Below are positions 47,859 to 55,767 of a stretch of DNA of 64,000 nucleotides, in pieces. The stretch's first letter is position 1. Each line of letters begins with the position of its first letter. The notes beneath the pieces are model-generated. The model had not been told where the DNA came from, did no database searches, and saw only the letters and a program-made list of their open reading frames with translations. A program made the translations under genes and the position numbers. Origin of the DNA: Nocardia brasiliensis IFM 10847 (lineage in GTDB: Bacteria > Actinomycetota > Actinomycetes > Mycobacteriales > Mycobacteriaceae); NCBI RefSeq assembly GCF_000710915.1, contig NZ_BAUA01000118.1, forward strand, positions 28,442-92,441. The letters run 5' to 3'.

Positions 47859-49889
47859 ATGAGGTATGCGCTCCGAACCGCGGCGGTGGCCGTCGCGGCG
47901 GTGGCCTTGGCCCCCTTCCTTTCGCCCTCGGCCACCGCGAGCCCGGTCGGCCCGGACGGCGGAGCGACCGGTGCGGCGTGGGCCGCGACCGAGGACGGTC
48001 CGCAGCAGTACCCGAATGTGTTCATCGAATGGGACGTCCCGATCACCATGAGCGACGGCACGGTGCTCAAGGGGAACGTCTACCACCCGGCCGACGCTGC
48101 GGGACAACCGATTTCGACCCCGACGCCGACCATCGTCAACATGACGCCCTACACCAAGCTCGGCTCGATGATCGCCGACAGCATGATCTCGATCCCGTGG
48201 CTGTCGGACGCGGTGATGCAGGTGGCGCGCGACGTCGACCTCTCCGGCACACCGTTTTCCGGCGTCACCGACCTGACCAAGGCGCTCGGCGGCGGTCTGC
48301 TCCGCAATTTCACGGTGGACCGGCAGCTGATCAAGAGCGGCTACACCCAGGTCGTGGTCGACGTTCGGGGAACCGGCTTCTCCCAGGGCATCTGGGATCT
48401 GCTGCGCGAACGCGAGCAGCAGGACAGCGTCGAGGTGATCGACTGGGCGTCGCGGCAGCCGTGGTCGACCGGTGATATCGGGATGAACGGCGTCTCCTAC
48501 TCCGGGCTCAACCAGCTGCAAGCGGGCGCCAAGCACCCGCCCGCGCTGAAGGCGCTGTTCCCGGTGGTGCCGAGCCGGAACCCGTTCCGCGACTTGGTCG
48601 CACCCGGCGGCGGCATCGGCATCACCTTCATGCCCGCCTGGCTGCTCGCGGTGAACGGCGGCAAGCTGGTGCCCGACCTGGCGTCGGCGCTGCGCGGGCA
48701 GTTCGACAACAAGTGGCTGATGGACCGGCTCGCGGATCCGTTCACCTTCATCGATGCGCTGGTGAACATTCTGATCACCCCGGAGATCGATCAGCTCGAT
48801 CCGAAGGTGCAGACTCTGCTGCACTCCGACAGCCCGTTCCGGCAGGCCTGGGAGAACGACCCGAGCCGAATCACCGTGCCCACCTTCGTGAGCGGCGGTT
48901 GGCACGACGTGTTCGTCAACTCGCAGGCCGATGTGTACCGGCGGCTCGAGTTGCCACCGGGCCGGAAGCAACTGCTCGTCGGCGACGGTTACCACATCAG
49001 CAACGGCAACGAGTCCGGCAAACCCGGTATGCCGCCGCGGATGGACGTGCTGCAGCGCGCCTGGTTCGACAAGTGGCTCAAGGGAATCGACAACGGGATC
49101 GACGAATTCGGCCCGGTGACACTGAAGCAGCAGGGCGGCGGGTGGATCACCGCGCCTTCCTTCCCGCAGCCCGGCGCCGAGCATCGGCGGATGTATCTGT
49201 CCGCCGCGGCGAGCGGGGCCGGCGCCGGCGTGCACGACGGTTCGCTGTACACCCAGCCGAGCCCGAGCGTCGATCGGCTCACCGTCGCACCGGGTTTGAC
49301 GGGCCTGTGCTCGCGTGACATGGCGCAGGAGAGCGCCGGCGTCACCTCGATCATCGACGGGTGCAGCAAGGACGCGCGGATCCAGGAGCTCAACGCGTTG
49401 ACCTTCACCAGCGCCCCGGTCGCGGAGCCGACCAGCATCTCCGGCCCGATCGCGGTCCGGCTCAACACGGTGCACGACGCGACCGACGGCTACTGGAACG
49501 TCACGGTGAACGATGTCGGCCCCGACGGCTATTCGACGGTGCTGTCTTCGGGCCAGCTGGTGTCCTCGCTGCGCGCCATCGATGACGCGCGCAGCACCCG
49601 GTCGGCCAACGGCGACTACACCGACCCGGTGCCCGACCTGTCGCTGGACAGCAGGCAGCCGCTGGTACCGGGCGAGCCGACGGCACTGGACATTTCGGTG
49701 CCGGGCATCGAGGCGGTGCTGCAACCGGGGCACCGGCTGCGCGTCGACGTCTACGCGGGCAATTTCCCGCGCGGCCTGGCCCCGATGCCGTTGGTGGTGG
49801 ACAGCGAACTGCGGCCCCAGCACCTGCTGCTCGATCCGAATCAGCCGAGTTTCGTGAATATCCCGGTGCGCGGAAATCCGGGCTGGTAA
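47859..49889 (+). CDS. Secreted CocE/NonD family hydrolase, copy 2
   Basis: 676 residues from ATG 47859; GTG 47850 adds three residues. A Sec signal peptide (MRYALRTAAVAVAAVALAPF, cleavage near ATA-SP) leads into the same domain order as copy 1: VPITMSDGTVLKGNVYHPAD, VVVDVRGTGFSQGIWDLL, GMNGVSYSGLNQLQAGAKHP with the Ser, VSGGWHDVFVNSQADVYRRL, and a jelly-roll C-terminus. Differences cluster in the cap region after the nucleophile (for example PSRNPFRDLVAPGGGIGITF) and in loops, so the substrates may differ. Both copies share the opening GPDGGA-GA-WAA and the ending FVN-PVRGNP-W. Confidence 0.9.
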   Translation: MRYALRTAAVAVAAVALAPFLSPSATASPVGPDGGATGAAWAATEDGPQQYPNVFIEWDVPITMSDGTVLKGNVYHPADAAGQPISTPTPTIVNMTPYTKLGSMIADSMISIPWLSDAVMQVARDVDLSGTPFSGVTDLTKALGGGLLRNFTVDRQLIKSGYTQVVVDVRGTGFSQGIWDLLREREQQDSVEVIDWASRQPWSTGDIGMNGVSYSGLNQLQAGAKHPPALKALFPVVPSRNPFRDLVAPGGGIGITFMPAWLLAVNGGKLVPDLASALRGQFDNKWLMDRLADPFTFIDALVNILITPEIDQLDPKVQTLLHSDSPFRQAWENDPSRITVPTFVSGGWHDVFVNSQADVYRRLELPPGRKQLLVGDGYHISNGNESGKPGMPPRMDVLQRAWFDKWLKGIDNGIDEFGPVTLKQQGGGWITAPSFPQPGAEHRRMYLSAAASGAGAGVHDGSLYTQPSPSVDRLTVAPGLTGLCSRDMAQESAGVTSIIDGCSKDARIQELNALTFTSAPVAEPTSISGPIAVRLNTVHDATDGYWNVTVNDVGPDGYSTVLSSGQLVSSLRAIDDARSTRSANGDYTDPVPDLSLDSRQPLVPGEPTALDISVPGIEAVLQPGHRLRVDVYAGNFPRGLAPMPLVVDSELRPQHLLLDPNQPSFVNIPVRGNPGW

Positions 49890-49894
49890 ACCGT

Positions 49895-49977
49895 AACCCG
49901 GTCTGAGCGTGCACCTATCGCGCATCGAAGCTCGAATTCGCGGAGTATGGGTTGATAGTGCATGCTCAGGCCGGGTT
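49895..49977. terminator. Long imperfect inverted repeat between convergent genes
   Basis: Left arm 49895-49919 begins AACCCGGTCTGAGCG; right arm 49954-49977 ends GCTCAGGCCGGGTT. The arms match over about 24 bases with two mismatches and one bulge, around a 34-base spacer. It overlies the gap between copy 2 and the F420-reductase-like gene. It can terminate both transcripts or mark a junction. Confidence 0.65.
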
Positions 49978-49984
49978 TTCTCGG

Positions 49985-50644
49985 TCAGTCCACGACCGCG
50001 AACGCGGCCGCCAGCGGCGGGAAGGCCGCGCGCGCATCATGTCCCGCGAACCACAGGCCGACGGTGAAGACCGAGACTGCCTCCAGATATTTCGCCCGGT
50101 GCAGGCCGCCTGCCGGAATGGGTTGCAGTTTCAGGTCTTCGGTCAAAGCGGTGACCTGGGCGAGTGCCCTGGGATCGTCGCCGCACAGCGGCACCGCCAG
50201 TCTGCGCCCGTCGAACACGCGCGCCTCGGCGGCCCAGACCTCGGCCGCGCACATGTTGAACGCTTTCACCACGTGCGCGCCCGGGACGATCGCCGCAATA
50301 CGTTCGGCGACAGCCGCTTCCGAGAGCACGAAGCCCGCCGCACCGGTGGGTGCGGCGGTGTCCGGCGCGAAGGCGTTCGTGCAGTCGACGAGCGTGCGCC
50401 CGGCGAGCAGCCCGGCGAGCGGGCGCAGCACCTCGTCCAGCGCGTCCACCGGCAGCGCGAGCAGCACCACGTCACCGAATTCCGCTGCGGCGCGGACACT
50501 TCCGCCCTGCGCCCCGATCGCCGCCGCCGATTCCTGTGCGGCCGCGGCCGATCGCGCGCCGACCAGTACCTCGTGGCCCGCCGCGACCCAGCCGCCGCCG
50601 AGCGCGCGCGCCATGGCTCCGGCTCCGATGATTCCGATTCGCAT
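49985..50644 (-). CDS. NADPH-dependent F420 reductase-like oxidoreductase
   Basis: 219 residues. The N-terminal Rossmann motif is MRIGIIGAGAMARALGGGWV, followed by HEVLVGARSAAAAQESAAAI with an NADP-type Arg. Then come VVLLALPVDALDEVL, TLVDCTNAFAPD and VKAFNMCAAEVW, close to the F420H2:NADP+ oxidoreductase (Fno) family and to YrrO/STEAP-like reductases. A C-terminal helical part (AKYLEAVSVFTVGLWFAGHD) is short. Substrate may be F420 or another cofactor. Divergent from the HxlR regulator with 91 bases between, the usual layout for HxlR control. Confidence 0.82.
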   Translation of the reverse strand: MRIGIIGAGAMARALGGGWVAAGHEVLVGARSAAAAQESAAAIGAQGGSVRAAAEFGDVVLLALPVDALDEVLRPLAGLLAGRTLVDCTNAFAPDTAAPTGAAGFVLSEAAVAERIAAIVPGAHVVKAFNMCAAEVWAAEARVFDGRRLAVPLCGDDPRALAQVTALTEDLKLQPIPAGGLHRAKYLEAVSVFTVGLWFAGHDARAAFPPLAAAFAVVD

Positions 50645-50696
50645 CTCAACTCCTAGTCAGCGATGTCTTCGGCACCGACGGTAGGAACTCCGATAG

Positions 50697-50710
50697 GCAC
50701 CCTCGGGTGC
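50697..50710. promoter_or_regulatory. Palindrome in the F420-reductase/HxlR divergent promoter
   Basis: GCACCC-TC-GGGTGC, a 14-base perfect palindrome 26 bases before the HxlR start and 53 bases before the reductase start. Candidate HxlR operator for both divergent genes. Flanked by AGGAACTCCGATAGG, which has repeated AGG elements. Confidence 0.45.
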
Positions 50711-50735
50711 GCGACGGCGGTGGCAAGCTGAAGAC

Positions 50736-51137
50736 ATGACCGCCGTGCCCGCCGAGCCGATCACCGCCGACCAGGTGGAGTTCGCGCCCTACGGCGATTT
50801 CGAGTCCGACTGCCCGGCCCGGATGGGTGTCGACGTCTTCGGCAACTCCTGGCTACCGGTGGTCGTCTACATGTTGCGCGCGGGGCCGATGCGTCCCGGC
50901 GACCTGCGCACCGCCATCGGCGGGATCAGCCAGAAGATGCTCACCCAGACCCTGCGTCGGATGGAACGGATGACCCTCGTCGCACGTCACCGCTATGCCG
51001 AAGCGCCGCCGCGGGTGGAGTACGAGCTCACCGCGGCGGGCCGCGACCTCCTCACCCCGATCTACGCGCTCGGCGACTGGGTGGACAAACACGGCCGCGC
51101 GGTGAACGCGGCCATGGCGGGCGAGGACGTGGACTGA
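50736..51137 (+). CDS. HxlR family transcriptional regulator
   Basis: 133 residues. The winged helix follows the family pattern: CPARMGVDVFGNSWLPVVVY, LRAGPMRPGDLRTAIGGISQ, KMLTQTLRRMERMTLVARHR and PPRVEYELTAAGRDLLTPIY. The single N-terminal cysteine (ESDCPARMG, residue about 29) corresponds to the conserved Cys of HxlR regulators that sense aldehydes, quinones or oxidants. The stop is followed by the senX3 leader. It most likely represses or activates the divergent reductase gene. Signal molecule unknown. Confidence 0.92.
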   Translation: MTAVPAEPITADQVEFAPYGDFESDCPARMGVDVFGNSWLPVVVYMLRAGPMRPGDLRTAIGGISQKMLTQTLRRMERMTLVARHRYAEAPPRVEYELTAAGRDLLTPIYALGDWVDKHGRAVNAAMAGEDVD

Positions 51138-51267
51138 CACACCGGGCGCGGGCCGGATGAGAACGGCGCGTAAACAAGGGGCGAACAGGGCCGGAAGGCG
51201 CTATGACCTGCGCGAAACATCGCGCACCCCGCGATAGTTGAACCTTCCGCGACCGTACGATTCAAAG

Positions 51268-52503
51268 GTGAGTGTTCCGCAGGCGGTGCTATTGGCAGTC
51301 CTGGCGGCTGTCGTAGGGCTGGCAGTCGGCGGGCTACTGATTCCCTATATGAACGCCCGGCAGGCCGCCCGCAGGCAGGCCGACTCGGGGTTGACCATGT
51401 CGCAGGTGCTCGACCTGATCGTGCTCGCCTCCGAGAGCGGCATCGCCGTCGTCGACGAGTACCGCGACGTGGTGCTGGTGAATCCGCGCGCCGAGGAACT
51501 CGGCCTGGTCCGCAACCGACTGCTCGACGAGCGCGCCTGGACCGCGGTGGAGAAGGTGCTCGCCACCGGCGAGTCCGCCGAATTCGATCTCACCGCGAAG
51601 AATCCGGTGCCCGGCCGCGGCCGGATCGCCGTACGCGGCGTCGCCCGTCAGCTCTCGCGCGAGGACACCAACTTCACCGTGCTGTTCGCCGACGACGACT
51701 CCGAACAGGCGCGGATGGAGGCGACGCGGCGCGACTTCGTGGCCAACGTCAGTCACGAGCTCAAGACCCCGGTCGGCGCGATGAGCCTGCTGGCCGAAGC
51801 CATGCTCGAGTCCGCGGACGACCCCGAGGCGGTCCGGCACTTCGGCCAGCGGGTGTTGGGTGAGTCACGGCGTCTCGGGAAAATGGTGACCGAACTCATT
51901 GCGCTGTCGCGGCTGCAGGGCGCGGAGAAGCTGCCCGAGCTCGAGGTGGTCGACGTGGACACCGTCGTTATGCAGGCGGTGGACCGCTCGCGGACCGCCG
52001 CGGAGGCCGCCGGCATCACCGTCAGCACCGACCGTCCGAGCGGGCTCGAGGTGCTCGGCGACGAAACGTTGCTGGTCACAGCCCTGTCCAATCTGGTCGA
52101 GAACGCGATAGCGTACTCACCGGCCGGTTCGCACGTGTCGGTCAGCCGCTCGTTGCGCGGCGATCATGTCGCGATGGCCGTGACCGATCGCGGCATCGGG
52201 ATCGCCAAAGAAGACCAGGAGCGCGTGTTCGAGCGCTTCTTCCGATCGGACAAGGCGCGCTCGCGCGCCACCGGCGGGACCGGGCTCGGCCTGGCTATCG
52301 TCAAGCACGTGGCAGCCAACCACAACGGTGAGATCACCCTGTGGAGCAAGCTGGGCACGGGCTCGACGTTCACGCTGCGAATACCTGCCCACCACGAGAC
52401 CGACGGAGAAGAGGATTCCGCCGGACCGACGGTGAGCACGAGAGAAACAAGCCCGCGCCCCACGGGGCCGGGCCGACCCAATGGTGTGGAGGCACGCAGA
52501 TGA
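51268..52503 (+). CDS. senX3: Sensor histidine kinase SenX3
   Basis: 411 residues from GTG 51268 (VSVPQAVLLAV), preferred over an upstream TTG because it fits SenX3 homologues. One N-terminal membrane helix (LLAVLAAVVGLAVGGLLIPY), then a PAS-like sensor (residues about 45-150: IAVVDEYRDVVLVNPRAEEL). The H-box is NVSHELKTPVGAMSLLAEA with phospho-acceptor His163. ATPase motifs are LSNLVENAIAYS (N), VTDRGIGIAKED (G1), FERFFRSDKARS (F) and GGTGLGLAIVKH (G2). In mycobacteria it controls phosphate-starvation genes through RegX3. The stop overlaps the regX3 start (ATGA); there are no intergenic MIRU-like repeats here. Confidence 0.96.
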   Translation: MSVPQAVLLAVLAAVVGLAVGGLLIPYMNARQAARRQADSGLTMSQVLDLIVLASESGIAVVDEYRDVVLVNPRAEELGLVRNRLLDERAWTAVEKVLATGESAEFDLTAKNPVPGRGRIAVRGVARQLSREDTNFTVLFADDDSEQARMEATRRDFVANVSHELKTPVGAMSLLAEAMLESADDPEAVRHFGQRVLGESRRLGKMVTELIALSRLQGAEKLPELEVVDVDTVVMQAVDRSRTAAEAAGITVSTDRPSGLEVLGDETLLVTALSNLVENAIAYSPAGSHVSVSRSLRGDHVAMAVTDRGIGIAKEDQERVFERFFRSDKARSRATGGTGLGLAIVKHVAANHNGEITLWSKLGTGSTFTLRIPAHHETDGEEDSAGPTVSTRETSPRPTGPGRPNGVEARR

Positions 52504-53189
52504 CGAGTGTGTTGATCGTCGAGGATGAGGAGTCGCTGGCCGATCCGCTCGCGTTCCTGCTGCGCAAGGAGGGCTTCGAGGTCACCGTGGTCGGTGACGG
52601 CCCGTCCGCGCTCGCCGAGTTCGATCGGTCCGGCGCCGATATCGTGCTGCTCGATCTCATGCTGCCCGGCATGAGCGGCACGGATGTCTGCAAGCAGCTG
52701 CGCACCCGCAGCGGCGTGCCGGTGATCATGGTGACGGCGCGCGACAGCGAGATCGACAAGGTGGTCGGGCTCGAGCTCGGCGCCGACGACTACGTGACCA
52801 AGCCGTACTCGGCGCGCGAGCTCATCGCGCGTATCCGGGCCGTGCTGCGCCGCGGCGCGGGCGACGAATTGGACGGCGGCAACGAGAGCGGCGTGCTGGA
52901 GGCGGGCCCCGTGCGGATGGACGTGGACCGGCACACCGTGCTGGTGAACGGCAAGCCGGTCACCTTGCCGCTGAAGGAATTCGATCTGCTCGAATACCTG
53001 CTGCGCAATTCCGGCCGCGTGCTGACCCGTGGCCAGCTGATCGACCGCGTCTGGGGCGCCGACTATGTGGGCGACACCAAAACCCTCGACGTGCACGTCA
53101 AGCGGCTGCGGTCGAAGATCGAGGCCGATCCGGCGAAGCCGGAACACCTGGTCACCGTGCGTGGCCTGGGCTACAAGCTCGAGGCCTAG
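52500..53189 (+). CDS. regX3: Response regulator RegX3 (OmpR family)
   Basis: 229 residues from ATG 52500, overlapping the senX3 stop; in-frame sequence further upstream is within senX3. The receiver domain has acidic pocket LIVEDEESLADP (Glu8, Asp9), phospho-Asp52 in IVLLDLMLPGMSG, Thr/Ser switch VTARDSEID and Lys in DYVTKPYSARELIAR. The C-terminal winged helix has LPLKEFDLLEYLLRNSGRVL, LTRGQLIDRVWGADYVG and KTLDVHVKRLRSKIEADP. It activates phosphate uptake and related genes in mycobacteria when phosphorylated by SenX3. A strong terminator follows. Confidence 0.97.
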   Translation: MTSVLIVEDEESLADPLAFLLRKEGFEVTVVGDGPSALAEFDRSGADIVLLDLMLPGMSGTDVCKQLRTRSGVPVIMVTARDSEIDKVVGLELGADDYVTKPYSARELIARIRAVLRRGAGDELDGGNESGVLEAGPVRMDVDRHTVLVNGKPVTLPLKEFDLLEYLLRNSGRVLTRGQLIDRVWGADYVGDTKTLDVHVKRLRSKIEADPAKPEHLVTVRGLGYKLEA

Positions 53190-53204
53190 GGCAGGACGCA
53201 AAGA

Positions 53205-53238
53205 ACGAACCCCTGTGCACGGGTGCACAGGGGTTCGT
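53205..53238. terminator. Bidirectional terminator after regX3
   Basis: Sixteen-base stem, ACGAACCCCTGTGCAC with GTGCACAGGGGTTCGT, with a two-base GG centre (functional loop a few bases longer). It lies between regX3 (ends 53189) and the convergent small secreted protein gene (ends 53253). Confidence 0.85.
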
Positions 53239-53252
53239 GTCGCGCGTGCGGT

Positions 53253-53603
53253 TCAGGCGCCCTCGGCGGGCTGGCCGAGGTAGGTCCAGGTGGGGCCGAC
53301 GCCGGGCACGTCGACCTTGCTCAACGTGATCCACCCGAAATCGTCTTCCTGCAGGCAGTCGTAGATGTCCGCGGGGCTGGTGCCGCGGCACGCGATGGTG
53401 CGCGCGGTGCCGTAGGGGCTCATGATCACGCTCTTGCCCGCGGCCGCCGCGCCGAGCGCCTCGGGGGTGTTGGCCGGCACGAAATTGGTGGTGACATCGA
53501 AGTACTTGGCGGGGTCGCCGTTCGGCTCCGCGTTGGCGACACCGGTGAGGCAAAGCGTTGCGCCTGCGGCAACGGCCGCAATGGTCAGAACTTTCTTGGA
53601 CAT
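53253..53603 (-). CDS. Small secreted two-cysteine protein
   Basis: 116 residues with a Sec signal peptide (KKVLTIAAVAAGATLCLTG, cleavage at ANA-EP near 26). The mature part is about 90 residues: GDPAKYFDVTTNFVPANTPE, SVIMSPYGTARTIACRGTSP, ADIYDCLQEDDFGWITLSKV and a TWTYLGQPAEGA tail. Two cysteines (ACRG and DCLQ) are likely disulfide-linked, which fits the DsbA/VKOR pair in this window. I do not recognise a family. It is convergent with regX3. Possibly a Nocardia-type secreted effector or wall protein. Confidence 0.78.
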   Translation of the reverse strand: MSKKVLTIAAVAAGATLCLTGVANAEPNGDPAKYFDVTTNFVPANTPEALGAAAAGKSVIMSPYGTARTIACRGTSPADIYDCLQEDDFGWITLSKVDVPGVGPTWTYLGQPAEGA

Positions 53604-53799
53604 GACCGCACATCAAACCCTAAACAGGTGACGAGCGCACTCCCTCCACATGAACGTAATGCACACCTCGATTCGAGTGACTCGTTTTTCGCGGTGCCTT
53701 CACCCGCCGGCCACTTCGGCGTGCTGTGCACGTCAGCCGGTACCCGGCGAGTTACCCATGTGCATCCGAGATCAGTTGTCGCTGTAGCGAAAACCGGAG

Positions 53800-54666
53800 C
53801 TAGGCGGGCTGATCGGTCTTCAGCCGATCGGCGTGCACGGTCGCGGGGTGAATCGCGATGAGCCCCAGCCCTTCTCGGCGCCGGCAATGCCTGGACAGTT
53901 CCTCGTAGGCGGGCGCGCCGAGCAGTTCTTTCAGCTCCGGGCCGTAGGACTGCCAGACCGGTCGGCTGCCGACGTGCGCGTCCGGCGAGCCCGAGCAGTA
54001 CCAGTCCAGGTCGGCGCCGCCCGGGCCCCAGCCGCGGCGGTCGTATTCGGTGATCGTGGTGCGCAGGATCTGCACGCCGTCGGGGCGGTCCACCCAATCC
54101 TGGGTGCGCCGGATGGGCAGTTGCCAGCACACGTCCGGTTTGACCTCCAGCGGCTCGATGCCGCGGCGCAGCGCCATGGTGTGCAGCGAGCAGCCCACCC
54201 CGCCTTCGAAGCCGGGCCGGTTCAGGAAGATGCAGGCGCCGTCGAAGCGCCGGGTGCGCAACGCGGGTTCGTCCTCGAGCTCGTCGAGCTCCAGATAGCC
54301 CTTCTTGGTGACCTTGCCCGCGGCGTCGGTCGCCTCGCCCATCAGCTGCCAATCCGCAGGTGTGAGCATTTTCACAGCGTTCTGCAGCCGCTTGCGATCG
54401 TCCTTGTCGGAAAGGAACGCGCCGTGCGAGCAGCAGCCGTCGTCGGGCCGATCGCCCAGGATGCCCTGACATGCCGGGGTGCCGAAGACACACGTCCAGC
54501 GCGACAGTAGCCAGGTCAGATCGGCGACGATGAGATGCTCATCGTTTGCTGGATCGACGAACTCGATCCACTCGCGCGGGAAATCCAGATCCACCTCGGG
54601 GCTCGGATCGATCTTTCCCGCAGGTCGGGGCCGGGCCGAGTCATTGGCTGATGCGCCTACCGTCAC
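53800..54666 (-). CDS. Rv0495c-like cysteine-rich protein of unknown function
   Basis: 288 residues from GTG 54666. Nine cysteines: Cys59 and Cys66 (RWTCVFGTPACQG), Cys78-Cys79 (DDGCCSHGAF), Cys145 and Cys159 (DGACIFLNRPGFEGGVGCSL), Cys180 (DVCWQLPIRR), and two more near the end. The spacing suggests a metal or iron-sulfur cluster of the kind seen in YkgJ-type proteins. No signal peptide or membrane helix. It is divergent from ppx with 66 bases between, as Rv0495c is from the Rv0496 ppx gene. Conserved in actinobacteria; function unknown to me. Confidence 0.88.
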   Translation of the reverse strand: MTVGASANDSARPRPAGKIDPSPEVDLDFPREWIEFVDPANDEHLIVADLTWLLSRWTCVFGTPACQGILGDRPDDGCCSHGAFLSDKDDRKRLQNAVKMLTPADWQLMGEATDAAGKVTKKGYLELDELEDEPALRTRRFDGACIFLNRPGFEGGVGCSLHTMALRRGIEPLEVKPDVCWQLPIRRTQDWVDRPDGVQILRTTITEYDRRGWGPGGADLDWYCSGSPDAHVGSRPVWQSYGPELKELLGAPAYEELSRHCRRREGLGLIAIHPATVHADRLKTDQPA

Positions 54667-54732
54667 ACTGCCAGACGCTAACAGTTCACCGGCTTGGCCT
54701 GAAGGGGTGGCCGACTCCAGTACCGTGTTCTT

Positions 54733-55767
54733 GTGCGGCTAGGGGTACTCGACGTCGGAAGCAATACCGTCCACCTGCTCGTGGTGGACGCGCACCGGGG
54801 CGGTCACCCCATGCCCATGAGCTCCACGAAGGCGACGCTACGGCTTTCGGAAAACATGGACGACGAGGGCCGGATCACCGAATCCGGCGCCCAGCGGCTC
54901 ATCGCGACCGTCGCCGAATTCGCCAGCATCGCCGAGACTTCCAGGTGCGTCGAGCTGATGCCGTTCGCGACCTCGGCGCTGCGCGAAGCCACCAATTCCG
55001 AAGCGGTGCTCGGGCGTGTCCGCGCCGAGACCGGCGTCGATCTGCAGGTGCTCACCGGTGTCGACGAGGCCAGGCTGACCTTCCTCGCGGTGCGGCGCTG
55101 GTTCGGCTGGAGCGCGGGCCGCATCCTCAACCTCGACATCGGCGGCGGCTCGCTGGAAATGACGAACGGCGGCGACGAGGAACCCGATGTCGCGCTCTCG
55201 CTGCAACTCGGGGCCGGACGGTTGACCCGAGAGTGGCTGCGCGAGGACCCGCCGGGTAAGCGCCGGGTCAACGTGCTGCGCGACTGGCTCGACGCGGAGC
55301 TCGCGCTGCCCGCGAAACAGCTGATCGACGCCGGAAAACCGGACCTGGCGGTGGGCACCTCGAAGACCTTCCGCTCGCTGGCCCGGCTGACCGGCGCCGC
55401 ACCCTCTGCGGCGGGGCCGCGGGTGCGTCGTACACTCACCAGCTCAGGTCTGCGCCAACTGATTGCGTTCATCTCGCGAATGACGGCCGCCGACCGTGCA
55501 GAATTGGAAGGCGTAAGTTCCGATCGGTCACAGCAATTGGTGGCTGGCGCATTGATCGCGGAGGCGAGTATGCGGGCACTATCGCTGGAGTCCCTCGAGA
55601 TTTGTCCGTGGGCGCTGCGGGAAGGGCTGATCCTGCGCAAACTGGATACCGACATGAACGGCGGACCCCGAGCGACAGCCATACCGGGCCCGGCGACCGA
55701 CAGCGGCCGCCCGGCGCCCGGCGATGGGGTGGCGCTATCTGGGCCGATAGGAACGGTTTCGTCATGA
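54733..55767 (+). CDS. ppx: Exopolyphosphatase / Ppx-GppA phosphatase
   Basis: 344 residues from GTG 54733. The actin-like fold reads LGVLDVGSNTVHLLVVDAHR (phosphate 1), FATSALREATNSEAVLGRV, ILNLDIGGGSLEMTNGGDEE (phosphate 2 with catalytic Glu region) and VGTSKTFRSLARLTGA. Length fits the short mycobacterial exopolyphosphatase (Rv0496), lacking the HD domain of E. coli Ppx. It removes terminal phosphate from polyphosphate and so opposes PPK enzymes, including the PPK2 gene at 16562. The stop overlaps the next gene by ATGA. The last 35 residues are Pro/Gly-rich and variable. Confidence 0.94.
   Translation: MRLGVLDVGSNTVHLLVVDAHRGGHPMPMSSTKATLRLSENMDDEGRITESGAQRLIATVAEFASIAETSRCVELMPFATSALREATNSEAVLGRVRAETGVDLQVLTGVDEARLTFLAVRRWFGWSAGRILNLDIGGGSLEMTNGGDEEPDVALSLQLGAGRLTREWLREDPPGKRRVNVLRDWLDAELALPAKQLIDAGKPDLAVGTSKTFRSLARLTGAAPSAAGPRVRRTLTSSGLRQLIAFISRMTAADRAELEGVSSDRSQQLVAGALIAEASMRALSLESLEICPWALREGLILRKLDTDMNGGPRATAIPGPATDSGRPAPGDGVALSGPIGTVSS

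Noticed and set aside
47856..49925. A 689-residue minus-strand open frame opposite the second CocE gene
   Set aside because: Third-position G+C bias keeps antisense frames open; composition is shadow-like and the plus strand encodes a clear hydrolase.
52490..52510. MIRU-type repeats between senX3 and regX3 as in M. tuberculosis
   Set aside because: The two genes overlap by ATGA here; there is no intergenic DNA.
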